A stretch of DNA of 64,000 nt, taken from assembly GCF_014190875.1 (NCBI RefSeq), contig NZ_JACHVS010000002.1, positions 310,001 to 374,000 of the forward strand, written 5' to 3'. Source of the DNA: Paeniglutamicibacter cryotolerans (GTDB lineage: Bacteria; Actinomycetota; Actinomycetes; Actinomycetales; Micrococcaceae). The translations under genes were made by a program, and so were the position numbers. This document shows positions 17,110-26,974 of the stretch, piece after piece; position 1 is the stretch's first letter, and each line of letters starts with the position of its first letter. The notes beneath the pieces were generated by a model. The model saw only the letters and a program-made list of their open reading frames with translations, ran no database searches and had not been told where the DNA came from.

Positions 17110-17590
17110 CATGGGATTTTTCCCCTACCTCTTCTGCATCAGCTTGCCGGTGCTCCTGCAGGCTCCGCCTGAATAAGGAATCGACCTTGGTTTCACTGCG
17201 ATCCAAACCGGACTCGCCCTTCTGCGCGCAGCCATCATGGTGTTCCCTTGGCGGTGTGATTAGCACCCGTGCTAGCCAGGCGTATTGGTGCCAAACCCAC
17301 TGCATGTTTGGCACTTGCCCTGATGGTGGCCGGCAGCATCGGTGCATCGGTCGAACCCGACAGCATGGTGATGATCTTTTCCATCGTCGGACTAGGCCAG
17401 GGTTTGGCTTCTCCGTCTACGCCACTTGTTGCGAACCTTGCCCCACGTGAGGAAAAGGCTGCTGCCAGGCGAGTCAACGGCATGCTGCACACCGTCGGTT
17501 CAGCTCTCGGAGCCCCGATTGCCGACGTCGTGAGTGCCCTTGGTGCGCTCCGTACCGGGACCGGTGCGGACTCGAGCGGCCGGGGCTGAC
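17110..17590 (+). pseudogene. Remnant of an MFS drug-type exporter
   Basis: Fragments in different frames read as an MFS protein: MGFFPYLFCISLPVLLQ, then GFTAIQTGLALL..AAIMVFP, then LARRIGAKPTACLALALMVA with IVGLGQGLASPSTP and VNGMLHTVGSALGAPI (similar to the second half of EmrB/QacA-type exporters). At least two frame changes and a stop separate them, and both termini are missing. Decayed, not functional. Confidence 0.65.
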
Positions 17591-17739
17591 GCAGTCCGCC
17601 CGTATCCGGATGGTCAAGGCCCGTGCATGCCATCCGAGAGCGTCCAGATAGGGGATGTGGCGCATTGGACCACCGCCTGGGAAATTCTTCGTAGGATAGG
17701 TGGGCCCGCGCCAGGTCCTCAGGTCCCCGGTCCCGACCA

Positions 17740-18525
17740 TCAGGCTGATGCGCCGGTGTTGAACGCCTCAAGGCGGGACTGCATATCCCAGTATGAGGTG
17801 GCAGCCGGGGCCATACGGCCCTCGCGCAGGTCGTTGACCGCGTTCACCGCGGCGTCTACTGCGCAGCGGTACGGAAGCGAGCCTGAACTCACTCGACGGA
17901 CCCCCAATGAACCCAACTCGGCGACGGTGAGCGTGGGTTGTGCCAACACATTGACCGGCAGCCCGATCCCTGCGGTGATTCCCCTGATGTCCTCCGCGGA
18001 GAGGGCCCCGGGGACGAAGATCCCGTCGGCCCCGGCATCGGCATACACCTTGGCGCGCTGCAGGACGGCATCAACCGTTGCCTGTTCGGCGAACCACATG
18101 TTGTCCACCCGGGCATTGACGAACATCTCCGGGGTGAGTCGTTTGACGGCCGCGACCTTGGCAGCAACGGCGCCCCGTTCCATGAGGTGCCCGGCGCGGC
18201 TGTCCTCAATGTTTACCCCGGCTACGCCGAGGGCAGCCAGCGACGCCACGAAGTCGGCAACCATATCGGGATCATCGGAGTAGCCGTCCTCGATGTCTAT
18301 GGTGACGTGGACGGGGAGGCGGCCCAATTGAGCCGCTAGCGCGGCGGTTGCCGCCTTGCTGGCCCGGTCGCCGTCGGGCTGACCCGAACTGGCGGCAATG
18401 CCGAAGCTGGTGGTGCCGACGGCGGGGAACCCCGCCGTGACAAAAGCTAGGGCCGAGCCCAGATCCCAGGCGTTGGGCAGGAGCAGCGGCACTTCACCGT
18501 AGTGAAGATCCCGAAACATGGCCAT
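17740..18525 (-). CDS. PEP mutase / isocitrate lyase superfamily protein
   Basis: 261-residue TIM-barrel enzyme of the isocitrate lyase / phosphoenolpyruvate mutase family (C-C or P-C bond lyases and methylisocitrate lyases); exact substrate unknown. Visible: LLLPNAWDLGSALAF, the metal-site motif VTIDIEDGYSDDP, GVNIEDS, VNARVD, and ADGIFVPGALS. Start ATG 18525 has a strong GGGAGGGGAAAGACC ribosome site. The usual KKCGH-type lyase motif of true isocitrate lyase is absent, as in the short subfamily often annotated as carboxyvinyl-carboxyphosphonate phosphorylmutase-like. Single gene, convergent with its left neighbour. Confidence 0.85.
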   Translation of the reverse strand: MAMFRDLHYGEVPLLLPNAWDLGSALAFVTAGFPAVGTTSFGIAASSGQPDGDRASKAATAALAAQLGRLPVHVTIDIEDGYSDDPDMVADFVASLAALGVAGVNIEDSRAGHLMERGAVAAKVAAVKRLTPEMFVNARVDNMWFAEQATVDAVLQRAKVYADAGADGIFVPGALSAEDIRGITAGIGLPVNVLAQPTLTVAELGSLGVRRVSSGSLPYRCAVDAAVNAVNDLREGRMAPAATSYWDMQSRLEAFNTGASA

Positions 18526-19105
18526 GGTCTTTCCCCTCCCGGAGCAATTGAAAAGCTGGATTCAGCATAGCCCGGCAGGTGCGGCCAGATGGTGCAGGAG
18601 CCGGGGCCGATGGTTTTCGAGGGGACCGCCCCGGCCGCCGAAGTGGGCCAATGATGATGATCAGGCTTTTCAAAGCATGGAGGCCCTTGTGAGCCTGAGC
18701 ATTCCACAGCTTGCCGGACGGTACCGCCTGAGCTGGGCCGACCGTGATCCCGTCGCGATCATCGCGCGGCACTTCGCAGGATCCAGAGTTCCAGGTCCAT
18801 GGGGTGACTGTTCCGGCTGCCGGGCGTTCGTCCGTTGTAGGCTGGAGCGTCCCGCAGCTGGGCATGGTGCCGGATCTGGGGTGTGAGCCGAAATGGTCGT
18901 CTCTCGGCGCTGTCTTTACTTGCGGGGTCATTGAGGCGATAGTAGTCCGCGACGGGTTCGGGATGCCCTAGGAGCCGTACCCCGATCTCGCAGCGCGCAT
19001 TGCCCAACAGGTCCGTTTCCGACCCCCTGACGAGCGCCGGTTGCGATGCGCAAAGCCACGGTTGATGCTGTCGAGCCACAGGGAAAGGGACGGAGGAAAC
19101 AGGCA
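18526..19105. other. Intergenic stretch, no gene seen
   Basis: 580 bp between two divergently transcribed genes. Open frames on both strands lack motifs and ribosome sites. It contains the promoters of the flanking genes but no clear consensus was found. Confidence 0.4.
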
Positions 19106-19498
19106 ATGAAAGATCAAGGCGGCTCGTGGATCCAAGGCATCAGCACCATCGGGATTCCGGTCACCGACCAGGTGGCCGCACTCGGCTTTTACCGGGACAT
19201 CCTGGGGTTCGATGTCCTGGTTGACGCACCAATGCCGGGCACCCTGGGCCGGTGGATCATGCTCGCACCCCATGGGTCTGAGGTCAGCATTTCCCTCGTG
19301 CTTGCAGACACTGGGATGGCCGTCGGTGTCCAGACAGGCATCCGGTTCTCTACCGGCGACGTCGAGGCGACGTATCTGTGGCTGAATCGGCACCACGTTC
19401 CCGTGGGAGAACTGCTGCGATGGCCGGGTGTTCTGCCGATGTTTCAGGCGCAGGATCCCGACGGGAACCGCTTCGAAGTCATCGAGGTACCCCGGTAG
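19106..19498 (+). CDS. VOC-family (glyoxalase/bleomycin-resistance fold) protein
   Basis: 130 residues, one paired beta-alpha-beta-beta-beta module set: GISTIGIPVTDQVAALGFYR at the N-terminus and FQAQDPDGNRFEVIEV at the C-terminus, both typical of VOC metalloenzymes. Metal or substrate cannot be deduced. Start ATG 19106 is chosen for the GGAGG ribosome site 8 nt upstream; the open frame extends 20 codons further without support. Confidence 0.85.
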   Translation: MKDQGGSWIQGISTIGIPVTDQVAALGFYRDILGFDVLVDAPMPGTLGRWIMLAPHGSEVSISLVLADTGMAVGVQTGIRFSTGDVEATYLWLNRHHVPVGELLRWPGVLPMFQAQDPDGNRFEVIEVPR

Positions 19499-19587
19499 GG
19501 CACTCCTTCCGGCCTGGGCGAATGTTGTACCGGGAGCCTGTCCGAAGGGGCTGCCTGACTACCGAGAAGCATGCGCGACCGCAGTGT

Positions 19588-20691
19588 TTAGGATCCTGAA
19601 ACCGTGTCCTTTGCAAAGGGGACCTTGACATCGCCGCCGCCTTCGAAGCTGACCCTGTCCCGCATCTGGGCGATGGTCGGGTCCTTGATGAAGCCGCCGG
19701 CGAACAGGTTCTGGCCCTGGGCGAAATGCGTGACGTCATCAAGCATCTCGGCGGGAACAAAACCAAAGACTTCGCCGATTTCGGCGAGATCCCGCGGGGA
19801 ATTCAGGCGCATCAGTCCAAGGTTGTCGCACTGCGAAATCACGTTGGGGTGGATTTTGGTAGGCCGTTGGGTGGAGAGGAAGAGCCACAGGCCGAACTTG
19901 CGCCCCTCGGCGGCGATCTGTATCAGTTGCTCGGTCAGGGCTCGTTCCACCGGGGTGACGGGGTTAGGGGAGCACAGGTTGTGCGCCTCGTCGATCACGA
20001 TCAGCAGGGGTTTGCGTTGGGTGCGCGTGGACCATAGGTGTTCGAGCATCCCCAGCGCGGCGACCTTTGGTTCGGCTGGGTGCGTGAACCCGCCCAGGTC
20101 GAGCACCGTGGCGCGTGGCCGGGTATCGATGATGTCCGTGATCGATTCTCCGCCACGGGACCACAGATCCCATTCGAGGATCTGGAGGTTCTCGATTCGG
20201 TTGGCCAGTTGCATCTCGCCGGGCTCCCCTGAAGCGCGTAACGAGGCGACGTAGTCCGGTTCATTAAAGTCTTGCGGGGCGATATCGGTGTGTAGGAGGA
20301 CATTGTATTCTTCGGCATCCGCAAGGGGGTCCAGGCGCAGGACGGCGGCCTTGGCAGCCACCGACAGGTCGATGAACCGGGTGCGGACTTGGTCACCATC
20401 GGGATTTGTCGTGTGTAAGATGCGCATCGGTATCGTGGACATCGCGGTGGCTTCGCCGTGGTTGGCCCCTGGGCGTGCCCGGTTCAGGTGCGTGAAATCA
20501 GCGTTGGGGTCCAACACCAGCAGGGGAAGCTCGGTATGCAGCAGCAGTTGTTCCAGGACCACGCCCAGGGCATAAGTCTTGCCCGAACCGCTCTGCCCGC
20601 ACCAGAAGGTATGCCGGTTGAATTTCTCGGCCCGCAACTGAACCGTTTCCGAGGGTTCCGATGCATTGATACCGATAGTCAGCAAAACCAT
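19588..20691 (-). CDS. HerA-like (DUF87) ATPase, stand-alone
   Basis: 367-residue hexameric-type P-loop ATPase of the HerA/FtsK group, which pumps DNA or works with nucleases. Seen: short N-terminal HAS-like strand, Walker A GQSGSGKTYALG near residue 33, VLDPNADF, Walker B LLIVIDEAHN, LFLSTQRPTKIHP (sensor/arginine-finger region). Start ATG 20691 with GAAGGGA 9 nt upstream. In many genomes HerA proteins pair with NurA, or with a SIR2 or DUF4297 effector in anti-phage systems; no such partner is visible within 3 kb on either side, so the role is open. Proteins of this type also occur alone in actinobacteria. Confidence 0.82.
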   Translation of the reverse strand: MVLLTIGINASEPSETVQLRAEKFNRHTFWCGQSGSGKTYALGVVLEQLLLHTELPLLVLDPNADFTHLNRARPGANHGEATAMSTIPMRILHTTNPDGDQVRTRFIDLSVAAKAAVLRLDPLADAEEYNVLLHTDIAPQDFNEPDYVASLRASGEPGEMQLANRIENLQILEWDLWSRGGESITDIIDTRPRATVLDLGGFTHPAEPKVAALGMLEHLWSTRTQRKPLLIVIDEAHNLCSPNPVTPVERALTEQLIQIAAEGRKFGLWLFLSTQRPTKIHPNVISQCDNLGLMRLNSPRDLAEIGEVFGFVPAEMLDDVTHFAQGQNLFAGGFIKDPTIAQMRDRVSFEGGGDVKVPFAKDTVSGS

Positions 20692-21061
20692 GTGCTCGGT
20701 GTCCCTTCGCGTGATGAAACAACAGGCCGTTGATGTGTTCTTCCCCAAGCTACTCGATGAACCGGGGGTCATCGGCTGTCAAGACGAGAATTTCTACCGC
20801 CGGCCCTGGCCTCCCGATCAAGGCCACATCCATGCCTTGGGCTGAGGGCATCTCCAGCTGAGCCCACTGCCGGGTCACACTTGGCCCGAAGCCCACAGCT
20901 GGATCTGCGACAGCTGGCCAGTTCCATAACGGTGAATGTCCCGCCCAATGACATCGGAATCATCCCGGGACCAATGCGGATTCCCGTAGCTCCATGCTCG
21001 GCCAAAACACCGAGCACGCAACAACAGCCGCATCTGTCCCGTCATCAGCCGAAAGTAGACT
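20692..21061. other. Intergenic stretch, no gene seen
   Basis: 370 bp between the HerA-like gene start and the end of the broken glycosyltransferase. Minus-strand frames here have no recognisable motif. Confidence 0.35.
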
Positions 21062-22880
21062 TCACAACTCGCTGTCTTCGGAGCGGCACAGGCTCAAGTT
21101 ACCGCGATTCGTCCGATAGGACTCGAATCCCTCGTGGGATATCTGTGTCATGGAATCGGCCACCGAAATGCGCAGGCGCTTGGAATAGTTCTGGCCCGAC
21201 ACCTCCAGATAGGCGTCGAACGGGCCTTCGCCTTCGGCGTCGATCAGGGTCGCCGGGAGGAGTCCAGGAACGAAGACGATCCCTTCGCTCCTTGTCACAT
21301 CGGCTGTATGCTGCACTCCGCTAGTGCGCTCCTGCCATATCAGGCGGCAGCCAAGCTTGCCTTCCTCGCCTTGGGAGAGCTCCAGTTCCAGGGGGATGCG
21401 AAGGCCGGGTTCTCCATCGCCCGAGGTGGGGGGAAGCCGGACCGAGACGGGACCTGAGAACAGAAATCCGGTCGGGAACATTCTTCCGTGCTGCCCGGAT
21501 GGTGGCGTCCCAGTGGGACACGGCGGCTTGGGTGCCGAAGCGTGAGCTGGCCTTCCAGGCCAGCTTCGACATCAGGCGCGTCTTTGCTGGATTGCGCAGT
21601 ATTTCCAGGACCTGGTCGGCGGCGAGCATCGGTTGGCCTGCCGGGACGACAAAGCCCGTTACCCCATCCTGGAGCAGGTCCCGGGGACCATAGCGGATAT
21701 CCAGCGCCACAGCCGGGCAGCCCCTGCCCATGGCCTCCATCAGGACCAACGGCTGCATTTCGCTTTTGCTGGTGAGCAGAGTGAACGCAGCCTCATTGAA
21801 ATGGGCTGCTGCCCCGGGTGTTACCCCGTGCAGAGTGACGATGCCGTTCAGCCCCAGCTCGTCCTTGAGGGCTTCCATCGCCTCCTGCTCCGTGCCCCCC
21901 GCCGTAGATATCAAGTGTCACCGAGGGGAAATGTTCATGAGCCTGCTTGATGATCCGCAGGACCATCGGGATGTCCTTGACCTCGCTCATGCGCGCAACC
22001 ATGACCCCGCGGGTTCGGGAACGCCGAGACCAGGCGGGAAGGGACCGTTGCCGTGGGACGATGTTGGAGATGACAAAGCGGTTGTTGGCTGGCCCGAAAC
22101 GGGCGGAGAGATCGGCCCGGTTGCGATCAGTCAGGCAGATGACGCCGTCCCACCGGTCTTGTCGGAGCAGGAAAAGCCCGCGGGACTTGATCAGTGTTCC
22201 GGTCACCGGGTTTCCGACATGCTCGACGTGGACGACATGGAACTTGAGGACGTCATCGTTCTGGTAGTCGGTGAAATGAATGGCCGAGAATTTTGAGTCG
22301 AGTATCAGGTAGGAGGGGCCTTGGGTGCGCACTTCGTCGAACCAAGTCCGGTACATGGATCCGGCATTTGGGTAGTCGGAGCTGCCGGACTCGGCAAAAC
22401 GGGTGAAACGCCGTCCGGTGCGAGTACCTTCCCGGTCGTGGTCCCGATGCTCAATCAGGTACACCGTTCCGTCGGCCCTAGTGAAGAAGATCTGTTCGGC
22501 CATGCCGAATTCCGGGTTCATCAGGGTCAGGCTGAACGGGCGGCCGTCCTCATCAAACTCCCACGTGCCGGCGGTTGCCGCAGTCGGGTCCAGCCGGGGG
22601 CCTCGGGCGCGATGCCCCGTGAGCGGATGTCTTCATGGAAGTTCAACATCCGCACCGACTCGGTGATGTGCCCCTCCTCAATCAGACGGGCCTTGACCTG
22701 CTGGTAGCTGGGCCGTGCCTCAACGGTCAGGATCGTTGTGGGTACCCCCGCAACGTCGGCAAATACCCGGGCTCGTTCCAAGAGGGCAGAGGTCAGGCCG
22801 CCGAAGGAATCGGAAATCTGCAGGGTGACCATGTAGTAGTGGCCCGTGGGCAGGGTTGTCTTTCTCATGCTTGAAAGCAT
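21062..22880 (-). pseudogene. TagE/TarM-like glycosyltransferase gene with three frameshifts
   Basis: Read across frames it is one gene of about 600 codons. Segment 1 (22880 leftward): YYMVTLQISDSFGGLTSALL and VPTTILTVEA. Segment 2: WEFDEDGRPFSLTLMNPEFG, LDSKFSAIHF, FHVVHVEHV, TLDIYGGG. Segment 3: EQEAMEALKDELGLNGIVTL and TSKSEMQPLVLMEAMGRG (GT4 donor site). Segment 4, an extra beta-rich C-terminal region ending at 21062. This is the layout of poly(glycerol-/ribitol-phosphate) glycosyltransferases that decorate wall teichoic acid. Breaks fall near 22540, at a C6 run 21895-21900 (one extra base) and near 21480. Either a pseudogene or consensus errors. Confidence 0.75.
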
Positions 22881-23099
22881 TGATCAAGCATAATAGCTGG
22901 AGCAGTGAAGCCGTGGCCACCGGTGGGGGCCGGATTGGCCTGCGCGTGATAAATGAAGCGGTCTGTCTGCCAACAGGCTTCTGGAGCTTTCAGGATCCGG
23001 CTGGTTCCAAGGCCCCGGCTTCTCGAACCGAAAACCTGACCGCGAATCCTGGTGCTGATGCCGTTCAGCTCCGGGGGACTCGGGGCAATGGGCCGCCTG

Positions 23100-23870
23100 C
23101 TACATGGAGTGCGGCCTGGAATCTTGCCGGGGTGCACCTGCAGCAAACCACGAGCCGATGACTGCGGTGGCAATTTCGGCCGAGCGTTCGGCAGCATCAT
23201 CTACATGCGCCGGGAAACCAGAATCCGGATCCGGGTCGCAGAGGTCGGAGATTCCGCGGATGGCCAGGAAGGGTGCCCCATGGGCGTGGCAGGTCTGTGC
23301 GATGGCCGAGGATTCCATGTCTGTCGCCAGGACCTGGGTGAACTGTTCCCTGATCACCGTTGCGCGCTCGTGGCCGATGAACGCGTAACTGGAAACGATC
23401 AGCCCGTGATGCACCGTTTCCACCATGGAATGCCCGGGCGTTCCGACGGTACTGGCGTCGGCCAGCAGCTGTGGCACCGGGTAGGAAGCCGGCATGCCCG
23501 GCACCTGCCCGAGCTCGTAGCCGAAGACCCGCACGTCCGCGTCGGCATTGATGGTGTCCATGCCGATCACCACATCACCGACCCGAACCGATGCGCCCAA
23601 CCCTCCGGCGCTGCCGGCGCTGATCACCAGGGGAGCAGGAGCGTCCGGACCGCCAGCGTTCGCCAGCAGCAGTGCCGAGGTGGCGGCTCCCGCCGCATTG
23701 ACCAGGCCGATGCCGGCCTGGACGAACAGGGCATGGCGGCCGTTGATGACTGCGCTGCGGTGGACCGCGTTGCCGATCCGCACCGGCTCGCCGACGGAGG
23801 TGGCCCGCTGAAGGAAGGGTGTGATTTCCTTCTCCATCGCTGCAATGACGATGACCTCAACGGTGCTCAT
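23100..23870 (-). CDS. mtnN: MTA/SAH nucleosidase (Pfs-type) or related purine nucleosidase
   Basis: 256 residues from ATG 23870 (MSTVEVIVIAAMEKEITPFL); longer upstream frame rejected. Cleaves the N-glycosidic bond of 5'-methylthioadenosine and S-adenosylhomocysteine in the family; cytosolic. Motifs: AAMEKE at the start, VISAGSAGGLG, VRVGDVVIGMD, DMESSAIAQTCHAHG (substrate-ribose binding Glu/Met), IRGISDLCD with the catalytic Asp. All are present. The divergent neighbour at 24209 is a damaged gene. Confidence 0.9.
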   Translation of the reverse strand: MSTVEVIVIAAMEKEITPFLQRATSVGEPVRIGNAVHRSAVINGRHALFVQAGIGLVNAAGAATSALLLANAGGPDAPAPLVISAGSAGGLGASVRVGDVVIGMDTINADADVRVFGYELGQVPGMPASYPVPQLLADASTVGTPGHSMVETVHHGLIVSSYAFIGHERATVIREQFTQVLATDMESSAIAQTCHAHGAPFLAIRGISDLCDPDPDSGFPAHVDDAAERSAEIATAVIGSWFAAGAPRQDSRPHSM

Positions 23871-24208
23871 GCGCTGGCCTGCCGGTGTTCGGGTGGCGAG
23901 GGATTCTAAGTGCGGACGTGATGAATTCAATGCTGTGCTTTCCTGCTGGAGCGTCGATACCGGGCTTCCTCGCGTCCGGTTCCTTGCCGCAATCATCCTA
24001 GCGGGAAGCGCCCATAGGGGTGCGAAAGATTGCCTGTGCGCGCTGGCACCGATGGCCAAGGCTGCCCGCCGAAGCCCGACCCCGGTTACTGAAGAATGCT
24101 CCCGGCACTGCCAGCGACCGCGTGCCGTCGGATCATAGGCACTAGCATCATCACTCTCGCCACCGAGCCGGCCCATCCGGGGCACGGCATGATCGAAGAA
24201 GATGCCCC
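23871..24208. other. Intergenic stretch, no gene seen
   Basis: 338 bp between divergent genes; long minus-strand frames are upstream extensions of the nucleosidase frame without motifs. Confidence 0.35.
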
Positions 24209-24990
24209 ATGGGGCAACCAGGACCGTCCCAGGGGGACCGGCCACCGCAGGTCGATGCCCGGCTGCTGCGCACCAGCGACCTCATCGGCCTCCGCCTCGA
24301 AGCCCCCGGCTGCACGCTCGAACCGGGAGCCGCAGGCACGGAACTCGTCGTGGGTCCAGCTGCCAGCCTCATCATCCACTTCCCACCACAACACCTGGGT
24401 GAGGAGGTCTGGCAGGTAAGTCCCGACCCGCCACCGGTGCCCGGGAGGGCCTCCAGGCATGTGGCGGCGGGGCCCGCCCGGCTCGTCTACGCACTGCCCG
24501 AGGGCACTTGCATCGGTTACGGACTCGAGCAGCTGCTGGCCGCCTTGCCGGGGTTGGTGCTTCGGGTCGCGGCGGGTGCGAGCCCGGCCGGAGAGGTGGG
24601 TGGCGGTGGCCCGGACCAGCCGACCGGGCTCGAAACCGCGATCGAGGCGCCCTACCGGTTCGTCGTTTCGTCCAGCGGTTTGGGATCCTTCACCCACAGC
24701 AACACGCCGATGGGCCCGGTGGACCGGGTCGAGCTGTAGCGCACCCGGCTGGGAGTGCGGCGTGATGACGGCAGTACCGAGAGGGGCGATGCGGCCCAGC
24801 GGATAGTGCGTGCCCTGTGGAACAGGGATGGCGGGCAGGGGCCGGCCGAACCGGCCGGCCCTTGGACTTCGAGCAGACGCTGACGGCGTTCGACCGCGAC
24901 GCCATCCTCGCCCAGACCCACGGCGGGGACCCGGCCAACGCCGCCAGGCCAAGGCCCGCGTCCGGGTTGTGATGTTGCTCCGCCGTTGAC
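24209..24990 (+). pseudogene. Conserved hypothetical protein gene interrupted by a stop codon
   Basis: Open for 176 codons, then TAG at 24737. The same frame continues beyond the stop with protein-like sequence (RTRLGVRRDDGS, AAQRIVRALWNRDGG). The stop occupies the place of the Trp in a motif I know from actinobacterial hypothetical proteins as RVELWHTRLGVR, and is preceded by the matching segment IEAPYRFVVSSS and GSFTHSNTPMGP. So TGG to TAG is the likely change. A later frame change follows (FDRDAILAQTHGG). Function of the family unknown to me. N-terminal region LIGLRLEAPGCTLEPG looks intact. Confidence 0.6.
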
Positions 24991-25040
24991 CAGGGCGACC
25001 CGGTGGCACCGGCCGGCCCCGTTCGGTGTCCAGTTGGCGT

Positions 25041-25448
25041 TTAATGCCCGGACCCGTATTCCTCGTTGGTGACGTGGAGGCCCCATTCGGTTTCGGGCCC
25101 CTCCTGGCCCTCTGACAGGGCCTCCCAGATGGCCATGTGCGACATGAAATGCCCCGGTGCCGCACCGTGCCAGTGCCATTCTCCCGGGGGAGTGTAAATG
25201 GTGTCGCCCGGGCGGATTTCGAGCACCTCACCGCCGCGCGACTGGACCAGCCCCAGTCCCTCGGTGACGTGCAGCGTCTGCCCGTTGGCGTGACGGTGCC
25301 ATGCCGTATGCGCCGCCGGGGCAAAGCGGACGATGTTGACCCGGACCCGCGACGGTGGCTCACCAGCGGATAGGACGTCGTAGTGGACGTCCGCGGTGAA
25401 CTGGTCCGCCGGACCCTTGACTGTGGTGGCGCGGGGCAGGATGTGCAT
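25041..25448 (-). CDS. Cupin-domain protein
   Basis: 135 residues, single cupin barrel, cytosolic. Metal ligands visible: HTAWHRHANGQTLHV (HxH...) and, in the second cupin motif, EWHWHGAAPGHFM. It resembles the small cupins similar to (R)-mandelonitrile lyase and carboxymuconolactone-associated cupins; activity not assignable. Start ATG 25448 with AAAGGA upstream. Confidence 0.85.
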   Translation of the reverse strand: MHILPRATTVKGPADQFTADVHYDVLSAGEPPSRVRVNIVRFAPAAHTAWHRHANGQTLHVTEGLGLVQSRGGEVLEIRPGDTIYTPPGEWHWHGAAPGHFMSHMAIWEALSEGQEGPETEWGLHVTNEEYGSGH

Positions 25449-25552
25449 TTTCGGTCCTTTGTCGTGGCGGCGGGCGGCACGCTTCCCGGTGGGGTTTCTC
25501 CCTCTGCTGCCCACGGTACGCCGGACATCGGGCTAAGGGCAGGGGGACAAGC

Positions 25553-26974
25553 TCAGCCGGAGGCCTCGCCCGGCACGATGCGGTCGAGGCAGGCGGCGCT
25601 TGCCTCGGGCGGAACCGGAGGAGCATCCGGTGGCCGGTTGTTTCTGATGCCCAGCGCCGAAATGACGCCCCCGGCAATCAGGAGGGCCGCTGTGGCCACG
25701 AGAACCCGGTGGAAGGCGCCGTCATCGAGCACCGAACCGACGATCAGCCCCGCCGAGGCGATGGACAGCAGCCCGGCGACCCGGGCCACCGCGTTGTTGA
25801 TGGCCGAACCGATGCCCGCCTGCGCCGGCGTGATCGAGCCCAACACGGCTGAGGTCAGCGGGGCAACGGTGATCGACAGGCCCAGCCCGAACACCACCAC
25901 GCCCGGCAACAGCTGCCACCAGTAGTCCACCGGCGTGCTGGTGGATAGCATCAGCAGGAAGCCGACGGCCCCGATCATCGGCCCCGCCGCCATGAACAGG
26001 CGCGGACCGAAACGTCCCGACAAGGTGCCGAAGTACGCGGACAGGGCAAGTGACATGATGGTCATCGGGAGGGTGGCCAGCCCGGCGGCGATGGCGCTGA
26101 GCCCACCAGCCTCCTGCAGGAAGACCGGAATGATGAAAAGGCCCAGCGAGATGCCGGCGTAGATGGCTGCAGTGGACAGGTTGCCGATGGCGAAGTTCCT
26201 GGAACGGAACAGCCCTAGCGGCATCATCGGTTCCGGCGCCCGCGACTCCCACCAGATGAATGCCGCGAAACAGGCGAGCCCCCCGGCCAGCGGTGCCAAC
26301 ACCAGCTGGCTGCCCCACCCGGCGCTTCCCTGCATGATCAGTGCGAAGACCGGGCCGGCCAGGCCGACGGCGGCAAGCAGGGCACCGGCCAAGTCGACCC
26401 GGGGACGCGTGGTCGGTGGCCGTGGATCGTTCAGGCGCGCCAGCAGGAACAGCGTCGTGGCGATCGGCAGCACGTTGACGGCGAACACCAGCCGCCATGA
26501 TGCCGTATCGACCAGCAGTCCGCCAAGCAGCGGGCCGGCGACGAATGCGGTGCCCGTCCAAGCGGTCCAGAGCCCGATGGCCTTGGACCTGGCCTGGTCG
26601 TTGAATGCCGAGGTGATCAGCGCCAGCGAGCTGGGGACCAGCAGCGCGGCGGCCGCTCCTTGCAGCATGCGCGCCAAGACCAGGAACAGACCGGTCGGAG
26701 CGGCGGCACAGAGCAACGAGGCGACGCCGAAGAGCAGCAGCCCGATGCGCAGGATCCGCACCCGACCGAATGCATCCGAGAGCGAGCCGGCGACAAGGAT
26801 CAGCGAACCCAGACTCAGCAGGTAGCCGTCGAGCACCCATTGCTGGATGACTATGCCGCCGCCGAGGCCTCGGGCGATGGCCGGCAGCGCCACGTTCACT
26901 ATCGAACCATCCAGGAACGCGACGAAGGAGGCAAGGACGGCCACCCACAAGACCACTCGACCATGTCTGTCCAT
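25553..26974 (-). CDS. MFS transporter, DHA2 (EmrB/QacA) drug-exporter type
   Basis: 473 residues, about 14 membrane helices, proton-driven efflux in this family. Motif D1-like LDGSIVNVALPAIARGLGG in helix 1, motif A as GSLSDAFGRVRILRIG, motif C-like WTGTAFVAGPLLGGLLVD in helix 5. Substrate unknown. Start MDRHGRVVLWVAV at 26974. It ends 104 bp before the cupin gene start, same strand, so the two could be one transcript. Confidence 0.88.
   Translation of the reverse strand: MDRHGRVVLWVAVLASFVAFLDGSIVNVALPAIARGLGGGIVIQQWVLDGYLLSLGSLILVAGSLSDAFGRVRILRIGLLLFGVASLLCAAAPTGLFLVLARMLQGAAAALLVPSSLALITSAFNDQARSKAIGLWTAWTGTAFVAGPLLGGLLVDTASWRLVFAVNVLPIATTLFLLARLNDPRPPTTRPRVDLAGALLAAVGLAGPVFALIMQGSAGWGSQLVLAPLAGGLACFAAFIWWESRAPEPMMPLGLFRSRNFAIGNLSTAAIYAGISLGLFIIPVFLQEAGGLSAIAAGLATLPMTIMSLALSAYFGTLSGRFGPRLFMAAGPMIGAVGFLLMLSTSTPVDYWWQLLPGVVVFGLGLSITVAPLTSAVLGSITPAQAGIGSAINNAVARVAGLLSIASAGLIVGSVLDDGAFHRVLVATAALLIAGGVISALGIRNNRPPDAPPVPPEASAACLDRIVPGEASG

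Noticed and set aside
24086..25528. 480-codon minus-strand frame
   Set aside because: Covers the cupin gene in another frame and the damaged hypothetical gene in antisense; Arg/Pro/Ser-rich and without motifs.
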